Assembly (NCBI GenBank): GCA_002363615.1
Contig: DEWK01000024.1
Span: forward strand, 62,001 to 126,000
Direction: 5' to 3'
From: Lachnospira sp. UBA3212
GTDB taxonomy: Bacteria; Bacillota; Clostridia; Lachnospirales; Lachnospiraceae
DNA: 64,000 nucleotides
Shown in pieces: positions 42,671-50,638 of this stretch. Position 1 is the stretch's first letter; the number at the start of each line of letters is the position of its first letter. The translations under genes and the position numbers were made by a program. The notes under the pieces are model-generated. The model saw only the letters and a program-made list of their open reading frames with translations. It was not told the DNA's origin and did no database searches.

Positions 42671-43363
42671 ATGTTAGGAATTATTGGAGCAATGGAAGTA
42701 GAGGTGGAAGGACTGAAAAGCCAGATGACCCAGGTAAAGGTAGAAAAGAAGGCGGGAATGGATTTTTTTGCCGGTAAAATTTCTGACCGGGATGTGGTTG
42801 TGGTAAGAAGCGGTGTGGGAAAGGTTAATGCCGCTATTTGTACTCAGATTTTAATTGACGACTTTCAGGTGGATGCAGTGGTAAACACTGGAATTGCAGG
42901 ATCCTTAAAAGCAGAGATTGATATATCAGATATCGTTCTTTCTACGGATGCCATTGAACATGACATGGATGCAAGAAACTTTGGCTATGATTGGGGTGTG
43001 ATTCCTCAGATGGATCATTCTGTATTTGTGGCAGATGATACTTTAAGAGAAAAGGCAAAGGCAGCTTGCTTAAAGGTAAACCCAGATATTCATGTATTTG
43101 AAGGAAGAGTAGTATCGGGAGACCAGTTTATCTCTGACAGGGAGAAAAAAGAATTTTTAGTATCTACTTATCAGGCATATTGTACTGAGATGGAAGGAGC
43201 AGCCATTGCTCACACCGCAGATTTAAATGGGGTGCCATTTTTAATTATTCGTGCCATTTCTGATAAGGCAGATGACAGTGCAAGCATGGATTATCCGGAA
43301 TTTGAAAAATTAGCTGCCAAGCATTGTATGAATCTGGTTTTAGAATTAGTTCAGCAATGGTAA
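42671..43363 (+). CDS. mtnN: 5'-methylthioadenosine/S-adenosylhomocysteine nucleosidase
   Basis: A 230-residue nucleosidase that cleaves adenine from MTA and SAH, recycling products of methylation and polyamine synthesis. Signatures: IIGAMEVEVEGL at the N-terminus (catalytic Glu region), GVGKVNAAICTQ, VNTGIAGSL, TEMEGAAIAH and the catalytic Asp in AISDKADD. Follows a methyltransferase gene by 10 bp with AAGGAG. An inverted repeat CTGGC-GTT-GCCAG lies just after the stop (43369-43381) without a T-run. Confidence 0.93.
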   Translation: MLGIIGAMEVEVEGLKSQMTQVKVEKKAGMDFFAGKISDRDVVVVRSGVGKVNAAICTQILIDDFQVDAVVNTGIAGSLKAEIDISDIVLSTDAIEHDMDARNFGYDWGVIPQMDHSVFVADDTLREKAKAACLKVNPDIHVFEGRVVSGDQFISDREKKEFLVSTYQAYCTEMEGAAIAHTADLNGVPFLIIRAISDKADDSASMDYPEFEKLAAKHCMNLVLELVQQW

Positions 43364-43374
43364 GAAGACTGGCG

Positions 43375-43403
43375 TTGCCAGAAAGACATGCTAGGTGTAT
43401 ACT
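43375..43403 (+). promoter_or_regulatory. pgi promoter
   Basis: TTGCCA (43375-43380), 17-bp spacer, TATACT (43398-43403), about 45 bp before pgi. Confidence 0.65.
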
Positions 43404-43448
43404 TGGACACAGAAAATGAAATAAAAAACGAAAGGACGGGTTATTTGT

Positions 43449-44795
43449 ATGGAAACAGTAACATTTGATGCCTCAAAGGCAAGAAATTTTGTAAGCGATC
43501 ACGAGGTTGCTTTTATGGAGGATGCAGTACTTGCTGCAAAGGAGAAGTTATTGAAGAAAAATGGAGCAGGCTCAGATTTCTTAGGCTGGGTAGACCTTCC
43601 GGTAGATTATGACAAGGAAGAGTTTGCAAGGATCAAGGCAGCAGCCGAGAAAATCAAAGAAGATTCCGAGGTATTTATCGTCATTGGAATCGGTGGCTCT
43701 TACCTTGGAGCCAGAGCGGCCATTGAATTTTTAAGACATAATTTTTATAACAACCTTCCTAAGGAAGTAAGAAAGACCCCTGAAATTTATTACTGTGGTA
43801 ATAACATCAGCGGAACCTATTTAGCAAACCTTTTAGATGTGATTGGAGACCGTGATTTTTCTTTGAATATGATTTCAAAATCAGGAACCACCACTGAACC
43901 AGCCATTGCTTTTCGTATTCTAAGAGACAAGTTAGAGAAAAAGTATGGAAAAGAAGGGGCAGCTAAAAGAATTTATGCTACCACAGACCGTGCCAAGGGA
44001 GCCTTAAAGCAGCTTGCCGATGCAGAGGGTTATGAAACCTTCGTGGTACCGGATGATGTGGGGGGACGTTTCTCTGTTTTAACAGCAGTAGGATTACTTC
44101 CGATCGCAGTATCCGGTGCAGACATTGACCGATTAATGGAAGGTGCAGCTGTAGGTCGTAGCCTTGCCCTGGAAACGGATTATGAAAAAAATGATTCCCT
44201 CTTATATGCTGCATACCGTAACATCCTTCTTCGCAAGGGAAAAGAGGTAGAAATCGTAGCAAACTATGAGCCATCCCTCCACTATGTATCAGAGTGGTGG
44301 AAGCAGCTTTATGGAGAAAGTGAAGGAAAGGACCAGAAGGGTCTCTTCCCTGCTGCTGTAGATTTAACTACAGACCTTCATTCCATGGGACAGTTTATTC
44401 AGGACGGTGCACGTATCATGTTTGAAACCGTTTTAAATGTGGAGAGCCCAAAGGTTTCAGTTGCCATTGATGAAGAGGAAGAGAACCTAGATGGCATTAA
44501 CTACCTGGCAGGAAAAGACATGGATTTTGTCAATAAGAATGCCATGAGTGGAACCATCATTGCCCATACCGATGGACAGGTACCAAATCTTATGGTAAAT
44601 ATTCCAAAGCAGGATGAATTCTATTTGGGACAGTTATTCTATTTCTTTGAATTTGCCTGCGGAATCAGTGGATACCTTTTAGGGGTAAATCCATTTAACC
44701 AGCCGGGCGTAGAATCCTACAAGAAAAACATGTTTACCCTTTTAGGTAAACCTGGATATGAAGAGGGAAGAGACGAACTCCTAAAGAGATTGTAA
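43449..44795 (+). CDS. pgi: Glucose-6-phosphate isomerase
   Basis: A 448-residue isomerase linking glucose-6-P and fructose-6-P in glycolysis and gluconeogenesis. Family text: IGIGGSYLGARAAIEF, SKSGTTTEPAIAFR, GGRFSVLTAVGLLPIAV and GVNPFNQPGVESYK near the C-terminus. The size matches the short Gram-positive form. GAAAGGA lies before ATG 43449. It has its own promoter and is followed by aroE. Confidence 0.95.
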   Translation: METVTFDASKARNFVSDHEVAFMEDAVLAAKEKLLKKNGAGSDFLGWVDLPVDYDKEEFARIKAAAEKIKEDSEVFIVIGIGGSYLGARAAIEFLRHNFYNNLPKEVRKTPEIYYCGNNISGTYLANLLDVIGDRDFSLNMISKSGTTTEPAIAFRILRDKLEKKYGKEGAAKRIYATTDRAKGALKQLADAEGYETFVVPDDVGGRFSVLTAVGLLPIAVSGADIDRLMEGAAVGRSLALETDYEKNDSLLYAAYRNILLRKGKEVEIVANYEPSLHYVSEWWKQLYGESEGKDQKGLFPAAVDLTTDLHSMGQFIQDGARIMFETVLNVESPKVSVAIDEEEENLDGINYLAGKDMDFVNKNAMSGTIIAHTDGQVPNLMVNIPKQDEFYLGQLFYFFEFACGISGYLLGVNPFNQPGVESYKKNMFTLLGKPGYEEGRDELLKRL

Positions 44796-44813
44796 GACAG
44801 AAAGGAAAAAAGA

Positions 44814-45701
44814 ATGAAGGATCGAATTGACGGACATACCCTTTTAACAGGACTTTTGGGTAGCCCAGTTAGACATAGTGTTTCACCGTTAATGCACAAC
44901 AAGGCATTTGAACTGTTAGACTTGCCATATGCTTATCTTTGTTTTGAGGCTGATACGAATAACTTAAGAGAAGTAGTAGCAGGAATGAAAAACTTAGGAG
45001 CAAGGGGATTCAACCTGACCATGCCAAATAAAAATTTAATGGTGGAGCTTTGTGATGAGGTTTCTACCGCTACAGAAATCTGTGGGGCATGTAATACGGT
45101 AGTCATTGAAGATGGAAAATTAATCGGAACTACCACCGATGGAGTAGGATTTATGCATGCAGCCAAGGATGCTGGCCATGACCTGATTGGCAAAAAAATG
45201 GTACTTCTCGGTGCAGGTGGAGCAGCTACCGCCATTCTTACGCAGGCAGCCCTAGATGGACTTGCTTCCATTGCTGTCTTTAGTATCAGGGACCAGTTCT
45301 TTGACCGTGCCAGAGAGATGGTAAAAAAGTTAAATGACCGTACTTCCTGCAAGGTCTCCCTTTATGATTTTGATGATCCCAAGGTGTTAGCAGATGCAAT
45401 TTCTGCTGCAGATATTGTAACCAATGCCACTTCTGTGGGAATGGCACCAAAGGTAGATGCCTGTGTCATCCCGGAGGAACTTTTTAAAGATTCAGCGATC
45501 TTCCATAAGGACCTGGTGGTATCGGATATTATCTACAATCCTAGAGAAACCAAGCTGTTACGTTTGGCAAGAGAAGCAGGACTTGCAACCTTTAATGGCA
45601 TGTATATGCTTCTTTATCAGGGAGCGGAAAGCTTTAAGATCTGGACCGGTAAGGAGATGCCTACCGAAGAGATTAAGGCATGTTATTTTAGTGGAAAATA
45701 A
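44814..45701 (+). CDS. aroE: Shikimate dehydrogenase
   Basis: A 295-residue NADP-dependent enzyme reducing 3-dehydroshikimate. N-terminal substrate domain: LLGSPVRHSVSPLMHNKAF and the catalytic Lys in FNLTMPNK, Asp in TTDGVGF. Rossmann glycine loop VLLGAGGAATAI and the C-terminal GMYMLLYQGAESFKIWTG. Slightly longer than E. coli AroE, like YdiB/AroE forms of Firmicutes. AGAAAGG precedes ATG 44814. First of aroE-aroD-aroK. Confidence 0.92.
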   Translation: MKDRIDGHTLLTGLLGSPVRHSVSPLMHNKAFELLDLPYAYLCFEADTNNLREVVAGMKNLGARGFNLTMPNKNLMVELCDEVSTATEICGACNTVVIEDGKLIGTTTDGVGFMHAAKDAGHDLIGKKMVLLGAGGAATAILTQAALDGLASIAVFSIRDQFFDRAREMVKKLNDRTSCKVSLYDFDDPKVLADAISAADIVTNATSVGMAPKVDACVIPEELFKDSAIFHKDLVVSDIIYNPRETKLLRLAREAGLATFNGMYMLLYQGAESFKIWTGKEMPTEEIKACYFSGK

Positions 45702-45739
45702 AAAACAGCAAGCCCCTTTTGTTCTGTTTTGAAAAAAAG

Positions 45740-46540
45740 ATGAAAAGAGAAAATATGATGAAAAGTAACCTTGTTATGATTGGAAACGTTCCCATTGGTG
45801 AGGGAATTCCTAAAATTTGTATTCCTTTGGTAGCAAAAACCAAGGAAGAATTAGTAGATGAGGCAAGAGGCCTTATGGACGCGGTAGGGGATTTAGTAGA
45901 GTGGAGAGCAGATTGGTATGAAAGCCTAAAAGAGGAGGGAAGTCTTCTATCTGCCCTTGAAGCCTTACAGGAACTCCGTAAAAAGAAACCAATTTTATTT
46001 ACCATTCGTACCCAAAAGGAAGGGGGAGAAGGTCACTTTGAACCGGAAGAATATGAAGGACTTCTTGTTAAAGCGATCCAGTCCGGTTTGGTAGATGCCA
46101 TTGATTTGGAAATCTTTTTTGAAAGCACTTTAACAAAAAAAATCATTGACCTTGCCAAGGCCAATGAGATTCCTGTGGTGGGTTCCAATCATGATTTTGA
46201 TAAGACTCCCTCCAGTGAGGATATGGTGATTCGCCTTCGTGCCATCCAGACTGCCGGAGCCGATATATGCAAAATGGCCGTAATGCCTGAGGGACCGGAA
46301 GACGTATCAAAATTAATTGAAGCATCAAGATTTATGTATTACAATTATGCAGACCGCCCATTGGTTACCATGTCTATGGGCAAAGGCGGTATGTTTAGCA
46401 GGGTTTGTGGAGAGTTTAGCGGTAGTGCCATTACCTTTGGCAGCCTTGGAAAAACCTCTGCTCCGGGCCAGGTAGAAGCCAAAAGCCTGAAGGAGGCCCT
46501 AGAAAGAATTCACCAGATTTATCAGGATGAATGGAAATAA
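45740..46540 (+). CDS. aroD: 3-dehydroquinate dehydratase, type I
   Basis: A 266-residue type I dehydroquinase that acts just before AroE in the shikimate pathway. Active-site residues: Glu in LVEWRADWYE, His in VGSNHDFDKT and the Schiff-base Lys in ADICKMAVMP. The C-terminus GSAITFGSLGKTSAPGQ is typical. The start is uncertain: ATG 45740, 45755 and 45758 are all in frame and none has a strong ribosome site; the first conserved block (GEGIPKICIPLVAKT) begins later. Confidence 0.93.
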   Translation: MKRENMMKSNLVMIGNVPIGEGIPKICIPLVAKTKEELVDEARGLMDAVGDLVEWRADWYESLKEEGSLLSALEALQELRKKKPILFTIRTQKEGGEGHFEPEEYEGLLVKAIQSGLVDAIDLEIFFESTLTKKIIDLAKANEIPVVGSNHDFDKTPSSEDMVIRLRAIQTAGADICKMAVMPEGPEDVSKLIEASRFMYYNYADRPLVTMSMGKGGMFSRVCGEFSGSAITFGSLGKTSAPGQVEAKSLKEALERIHQIYQDEWK

Positions 46541-46551
46541 GCGAGGATATC

Positions 46552-47058
46552 ATGAATAATATTTTTTTAATCGGCTTTATGGGAACTGGAAAAAGCACCG
46601 TGGCCCAGGCCTTACAGGAAGTAACCGGACGAGAAATCATTGAGATGGATCAGGAACTGGAGAAGTTGGCCAATATGACCATTAATGACATTTTCGCAAA
46701 ACACGGAGAAGACTATTTTAGGGATCTGGAAAGCAAGCTGGTACTTGAAATTTCTAAGCAGGATGAAAAGATTGTATCTTGCGGAGGGGGAGCGGTCCTT
46801 CGTGAAGAGAATCGCAAGTACATGAAGGAAAGTGGCAAGATTGTCCTTTTAACTGCCACTCCAAAAACCGTTTATGAAAGAATCAAGGACTTTAACGATC
46901 GTCCTTTACTAGCAGGAAATATGAACGAGGAATATATTGCAAGCCTGATGGAAAAGCGTCGTGACCTCTATGAGGCAGCCAAGGACGTTACCGTGGCTAC
47001 CGACGGAAAAACAGCCAGGGCCATTGGAGAGGAAATCTTAGACAAGATAAGAGCATAG
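46552..47058 (+). CDS. aroK: Shikimate kinase
   Basis: A 168-residue P-loop kinase phosphorylating shikimate. MNNIFLIGFMGTGKSTV holds Walker A; the substrate-binding DQELEKLANMTI, CGGGAVLREENR and the lid NDRPLLAGN follow. ATG 46552 with GAGGAT at 46543-46548 is chosen; ATG 46531 would overlap aroD. Completes the local aro cluster. Confidence 0.93.
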   Translation: MNNIFLIGFMGTGKSTVAQALQEVTGREIIEMDQELEKLANMTINDIFAKHGEDYFRDLESKLVLEISKQDEKIVSCGGGAVLREENRKYMKESGKIVLLTATPKTVYERIKDFNDRPLLAGNMNEEYIASLMEKRRDLYEAAKDVTVATDGKTARAIGEEILDKIRA

Positions 47059-47072
47059 GACAGGAGGTACCT

Positions 47073-47858
47073 ATGGAGTTAGGAGAGATTTTAGAGGTAT
47101 GCAAGAACCTGGCAAAAACAGCAGGACAGGAAATCCTTGCTATTTATGAAAGTCAGGATCTGGACATCCGTTATAAGGAGGATCACTCCCCACTAACTAA
47201 GGCAGATAGGGCTTCCAATAAAATCATTGTATCGGCCTTGAAAGATAAGTATCCGGATTATGCTATCCTTTCCGAAGAAGAAAAGGATGACAAATCCCGT
47301 TTAGACAAGGACTGGTGCTTTGTCATTGACCCCTTAGACGGCACCAAGGAATTTATCAAAAGAAATGGTGAATTTACGGTAAACATCGCCTTAACTTATA
47401 AGCACCAGGCAATCCTAGGGGTAATCTATGTGCCAGTCACCAGGGAACTTTACTATGCTGCCAAGGGACTGGGATGTTTTCTAGACAGCCCTAAGGAAGA
47501 AGGAAAAAAACTTTTTGTATCAAACCTTACCGGCTCTAACCAGATTCGGATGGTAATGAGTTCCTCTCATGGAAGCCCTCGCTTGGGAGCCATGATCGAG
47601 AAATATCAGATCACGCATTTTAAGAAAATGGGCTCTTCCATAAAGGGTTGCCTGATTGCAAGGGGAGATGCCGAAGTATACTACCGGGATACTCCCACCA
47701 TGGAATGGGACACCTGTGCGATGCAAGTCATTGTAGAAGAGGCGGGAGGAATCTTCCGTCAGGGAGATGGTAGCAAAATGATTTATAACCGCAAGGACAG
47801 CTTAAATTCCAAGGGATTTTATATTTTAAATACCATGGAAAATATGTTTGAATTTTAA
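47073..47858 (+). CDS. cysQ: CysQ-like 3'(2'),5'-bisphosphate nucleotidase
   Basis: A 261-residue inositol-monophosphatase-superfamily enzyme. Metal-binding blocks: LSEEEKDD, VIDPLDGTKEFIKRNGEFTVNIAL and the C-terminal MEWDTCAMQVIVEEAGG. The DGTKEF variant and length fit CysQ, which hydrolyses 3'-phosphoadenosine 5'-phosphate, rather than SuhB. AGGAGGT precedes ATG 47073. No sulfate-assimilation gene lies nearby, so the assignment rests on sequence. Confidence 0.85.
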   Translation: MELGEILEVCKNLAKTAGQEILAIYESQDLDIRYKEDHSPLTKADRASNKIIVSALKDKYPDYAILSEEEKDDKSRLDKDWCFVIDPLDGTKEFIKRNGEFTVNIALTYKHQAILGVIYVPVTRELYYAAKGLGCFLDSPKEEGKKLFVSNLTGSNQIRMVMSSSHGSPRLGAMIEKYQITHFKKMGSSIKGCLIARGDAEVYYRDTPTMEWDTCAMQVIVEEAGGIFRQGDGSKMIYNRKDSLNSKGFYILNTMENMFEF

Positions 47859-47874
47859 CTCAGTGGGAGCAGCC

Positions 47875-48594
47875 ATGACCCTAAATCGAAACCAATTAAA
47901 ATATCTGGTAATTGTAGCAATGCTAATGGATCACATTGCCTGGGCCTATGTCCCAACCAATTCCATCCCAGCCTTTTTTCTACACTTAATCGGACGGACC
48001 ACGGGACCTACCATGGCCTTCTTTCTAGCCGAGGGATTTTACTACAGCAAAAACATCAAGGCCTACGCCTGTCGCTTGGGGATTTTTTCTCTGATTTCCT
48101 GGCCGGCTTTTACACTTTTTGAATTTGGAGAACTCCCCCTTTACCGGGAAGGGGGGCATTGGCAGATTCATTATAATTTCCCGGTCCTCTTCACCCTGTT
48201 TTTATCCCTGATTGCCCTGTGGGTTTGGTATAAAAGCTCTTACAGCAAAAGTATGAAGCATATCATAGTTTTATGTTTAGCCTTTCTAACGGTGACCAGC
48301 GACTGGGGTGTGCTTGACATGATGTTTGCCTTTTATTTTTATGAAAATCGGGGAGACAAGAAAAAACTGATTCGGGGCTACCTGATCTTTGGCCTGATCT
48401 TTTCAACCCTTTCTCTTTTGGGAAGTGACCAGTTTTGGTTTGGTCTAAGCATGTTTGGCGTGCTTTTCGTTGCCCTACTGATCTCTAAATACAACGGTGA
48501 AAAAGGAAGTGACAAGCCAATCCACAAATGGTTTTTCTATGTATTTTATCCCCTCCACCTACTGATGATTTGGGGAATTGGACGAATGATTTAA
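47875..48594 (+). CDS. TraX-family membrane protein
   Basis: A 239-residue polytopic protein with about seven hydrophobic segments. LNRNQLKYLVIVAMLMDHIAW and the following FLHLIGRTTGPTMAFFLAEG are signatures of the TraX/acyltransferase-like family, named for the F-pilin N-acetylase TraX; chromosomal homologues are common in Firmicutes and of unknown substrate. ATG 47875 follows GTGGGAG; a longer TTG start at 47848 would overlap cysQ. Confidence 0.8.
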   Translation: MTLNRNQLKYLVIVAMLMDHIAWAYVPTNSIPAFFLHLIGRTTGPTMAFFLAEGFYYSKNIKAYACRLGIFSLISWPAFTLFEFGELPLYREGGHWQIHYNFPVLFTLFLSLIALWVWYKSSYSKSMKHIIVLCLAFLTVTSDWGVLDMMFAFYFYENRGDKKKLIRGYLIFGLIFSTLSLLGSDQFWFGLSMFGVLFVALLISKYNGEKGSDKPIHKWFFYVFYPLHLLMIWGIGRMI

Positions 48595-48607
48595 AAAGGA
48601 GTAAGCA

Positions 48608-49750
48608 ATGAAACGATGGAAAAAGGAAGATTTAATTAGAAGTCGCATATTATTAGGCCTATCCGGCCTCTTTTTATTGATTGGCCTAGTGGTTTCTCTG
48701 GTGGTAAAACCAGTGAGTGCCATGGATGCCAACACAAGCGTTAAAACCAACACCAGCGATATGCACGGTATGTGGGTATCCTACTCGGATTTTAAGGATC
48801 TGGGTTTTTACAACAAAAAGAAGGGAACCTTTCAAAAGAATGCAGACAAATTTTTCAAACAACTAAAGGCCAACCAAATTAACACGGTATTTTTTCACGT
48901 GGTTCCATGCAACGATTCCATCTACCCAAGTAAATACTTGGATTACAGTAGCAGCATGTTTGCAAAGGATCCAAACTACGATGCTCTGGAAATCCTGATC
49001 GAAGCGGCCCATGCAAATGGCATTGCCTTCCATGCCTGGATTAATCCATACCGCAAAAATATGAACGGTAAAATCTATAATCCACAAAAGAAGGCATCCA
49101 CTACCCGAATCCTTCGGATCATCAAGGAATTAACCAGAAATTATGAAATCGACGGAGTCCACTTCGATGATTACTTCTATCCATCCAAAACCAAAGGAAA
49201 TGACTATTACAAGGTCTCTATCAAAAAGAGAAAAAAATACGTCAACCGTATGGTAAAATCTGTCTACAAGACTCTGAAAAAATTAGATGCCAATATCATT
49301 TTTTCCATTAGCCCAGCCGGCAACATTGAGTACGCCAAGAGCCTGGGCTGTGACCTAAAAACCTGGCTATCTAAGGACGGCTACGTAGACCTTATCATCC
49401 CACAGATCTACTGGAGTGAAAATTACAGAGTCGGTGGCAAGCGGGTAAACATGTATAAGGACCGCCTCCTTCAGTGGGTAGACCTAAACAAAAACAATAC
49501 TCCTATGATGATCGGCCTTGGCTTTTACCGCGCCGGCGTAGGAGACTACTGTGACTTAGGCTGGAAAAAGCGAAATGACAACTTGGTAAGACAAATCAAG
49601 CTTCTTCGCAAAAACCAGTGTCAGGGCTACGTGCTTTTCACTGCTCGTTTCCTAAACGAGAAGAACGCCAGGAAGGAACTAAAAAACTATAACAAGTATC
49701 TTTCAGAATTAAGGACGGAAACATGGAAGAAAATCGAATCCAATCCATAG
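48608..49750 (+). CDS. Secreted GHL10-type glycoside-hydrolase-like protein
   Basis: A 380-residue exported protein with an N-terminal membrane/signal segment (IGLVVSLVVKPVSAMDA) and a TIM-barrel domain of the GHL10 (DUF187, YngK-like) family: MHGMWVSYSDF, VFFHVVPCNDSIYPSKY, FHAWINPYR, DGVHFDDYFYPS and IIPQIYW. Related proteins act on or bind cell-wall glycans; catalytic activity here is inferred. Many Lys/Asn. It overlaps the NUDIX gene by 28 bp. Confidence 0.82.
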   Translation: MKRWKKEDLIRSRILLGLSGLFLLIGLVVSLVVKPVSAMDANTSVKTNTSDMHGMWVSYSDFKDLGFYNKKKGTFQKNADKFFKQLKANQINTVFFHVVPCNDSIYPSKYLDYSSSMFAKDPNYDALEILIEAAHANGIAFHAWINPYRKNMNGKIYNPQKKASTTRILRIIKELTRNYEIDGVHFDDYFYPSKTKGNDYYKVSIKKRKKYVNRMVKSVYKTLKKLDANIIFSISPAGNIEYAKSLGCDLKTWLSKDGYVDLIIPQIYWSENYRVGGKRVNMYKDRLLQWVDLNKNNTPMMIGLGFYRAGVGDYCDLGWKKRNDNLVRQIKLLRKNQCQGYVLFTARFLNEKNARKELKNYNKYLSELRTETWKKIESNP

Positions 49751-50334
49751 AAAAACAAACCAACAATCGTTTTTTAAATCTATACGTGCAAGACACCAAA
49801 AGAAGAAATGGCATTCATGCCCCATACTATGTGGCCTCCCGTCGACCTAATCCAGACCAGCTAAGATGTAAGACCAAGGATCAGGAACCAGACGCAGTCA
49901 TCATCTATGGGATCTACGAGGACAAGGTGGCCCTGATCAAACAGTACCGCTATGCCATTGGTGACTATATTTACGAATTTCCCGCAGGTCTCATCGATTC
50001 TGGGGAAAGTATAGAAGAGGCAGCAGTACGGGAAATGTACGAAGAAACCGGTCTTTCCCTAAGTCTCGTCAAATCCCCTAAGGAATATTCCAAGCCATTT
50101 TATACCAGCGTAGGAATGACTGACGAAGCCTGTTCCATGGTCTTTGGCACCCTAAAAGGTCAGCCAACCAATGAACACCAGGAAGAATCGGAAGACATCC
50201 AGGTAGTCTTAGCAGACCGAACAGAAATCAAGCGAATCCTAAAAGAAGAAAAAGTCTCCCTAATGACCGCCTACATGCTTATGCACTATCTATCCGAAAC
50301 AGAACCCTTTGGATTCTTAAATCAGCCAGAATAA
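49723..50334 (+). CDS. NUDIX hydrolase, ADP-ribose pyrophosphatase type
   Basis: A 203-residue NUDIX enzyme. The Nudix box is complete: GLIDSGESIEEAAVREMYEETG, where the Gly, Glu and REx2EE residues bind metals, preceded by IYEFPA as in ADP-ribose pyrophosphatases. The C-terminal part (YTSVGMTDEACSMVF) also fits that subfamily. ATG 49723 lies inside the preceding gene. Substrate not certain. Ends before a terminator. Confidence 0.85.
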   Translation: MEENRIQSIEKQTNNRFLNLYVQDTKRRNGIHAPYYVASRRPNPDQLRCKTKDQEPDAVIIYGIYEDKVALIKQYRYAIGDYIYEFPAGLIDSGESIEEAAVREMYEETGLSLSLVKSPKEYSKPFYTSVGMTDEACSMVFGTLKGQPTNEHQEESEDIQVVLADRTEIKRILKEEKVSLMTAYMLMHYLSETEPFGFLNQPE

Positions 50335-50340
50335 GCAGAC

Positions 50341-50375
50341 AAACTCCTTACTGAAAAATAGTAAGGGGTTTTTAT
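50341..50375 (+). terminator. Terminator after the NUDIX gene
   Basis: AAACTCCTTACT (50341-50352) pairs with AGTAAGGGGTTT (50360-50371) across a 7-nt loop, followed by T-rich sequence. Confidence 0.88.
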
Positions 50376-50495
50376 TTCAAAGAATTCTCACCAAGAGAGG
50401 CCTAGCAGGTCTTTTACCTTTGCATTTTTCACAAAATGTACCTCTAAAAATACATAGCTTTCGGTCAATGTATCTAAAAAAGTACCAAAAATGAA

Positions 50496-50602
50496 TTGAT
50501 TTTCTAGACTTAAAATGTTAGTATACTGATTGTACAAGATTGCCGACGGATAAAGATCCGATGACATTTTTTTTATAGGAACAAGTTGTATACAATATAC
50601 AA
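50496..50602 (+). promoter_or_regulatory. pflB promoter and leader with hairpin and palindrome
   Basis: The gap 50335-50638 holds no gene. TATACT (50522-50527) is a probable -10, with only a loose TTGATT (50496) 20 bp upstream. The leader then contains CGGAT-AAAG-ATCCG (50547-50560) followed, six bases later, by eight T (50567-50574), and the palindrome TTGTATA-CAA-TATACAA (50586-50602) 36 bp before the start codon, near the ribosome site TTAAGGAGG. The palindrome recalls redox-regulator sites of the Rex/FNR type in symmetry but matches neither consensus well. Confidence 0.45.
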
Positions 50603-50638
50603 GCAAAAGAGCAAAGCTATATTTAAGGAGGTATTTTC

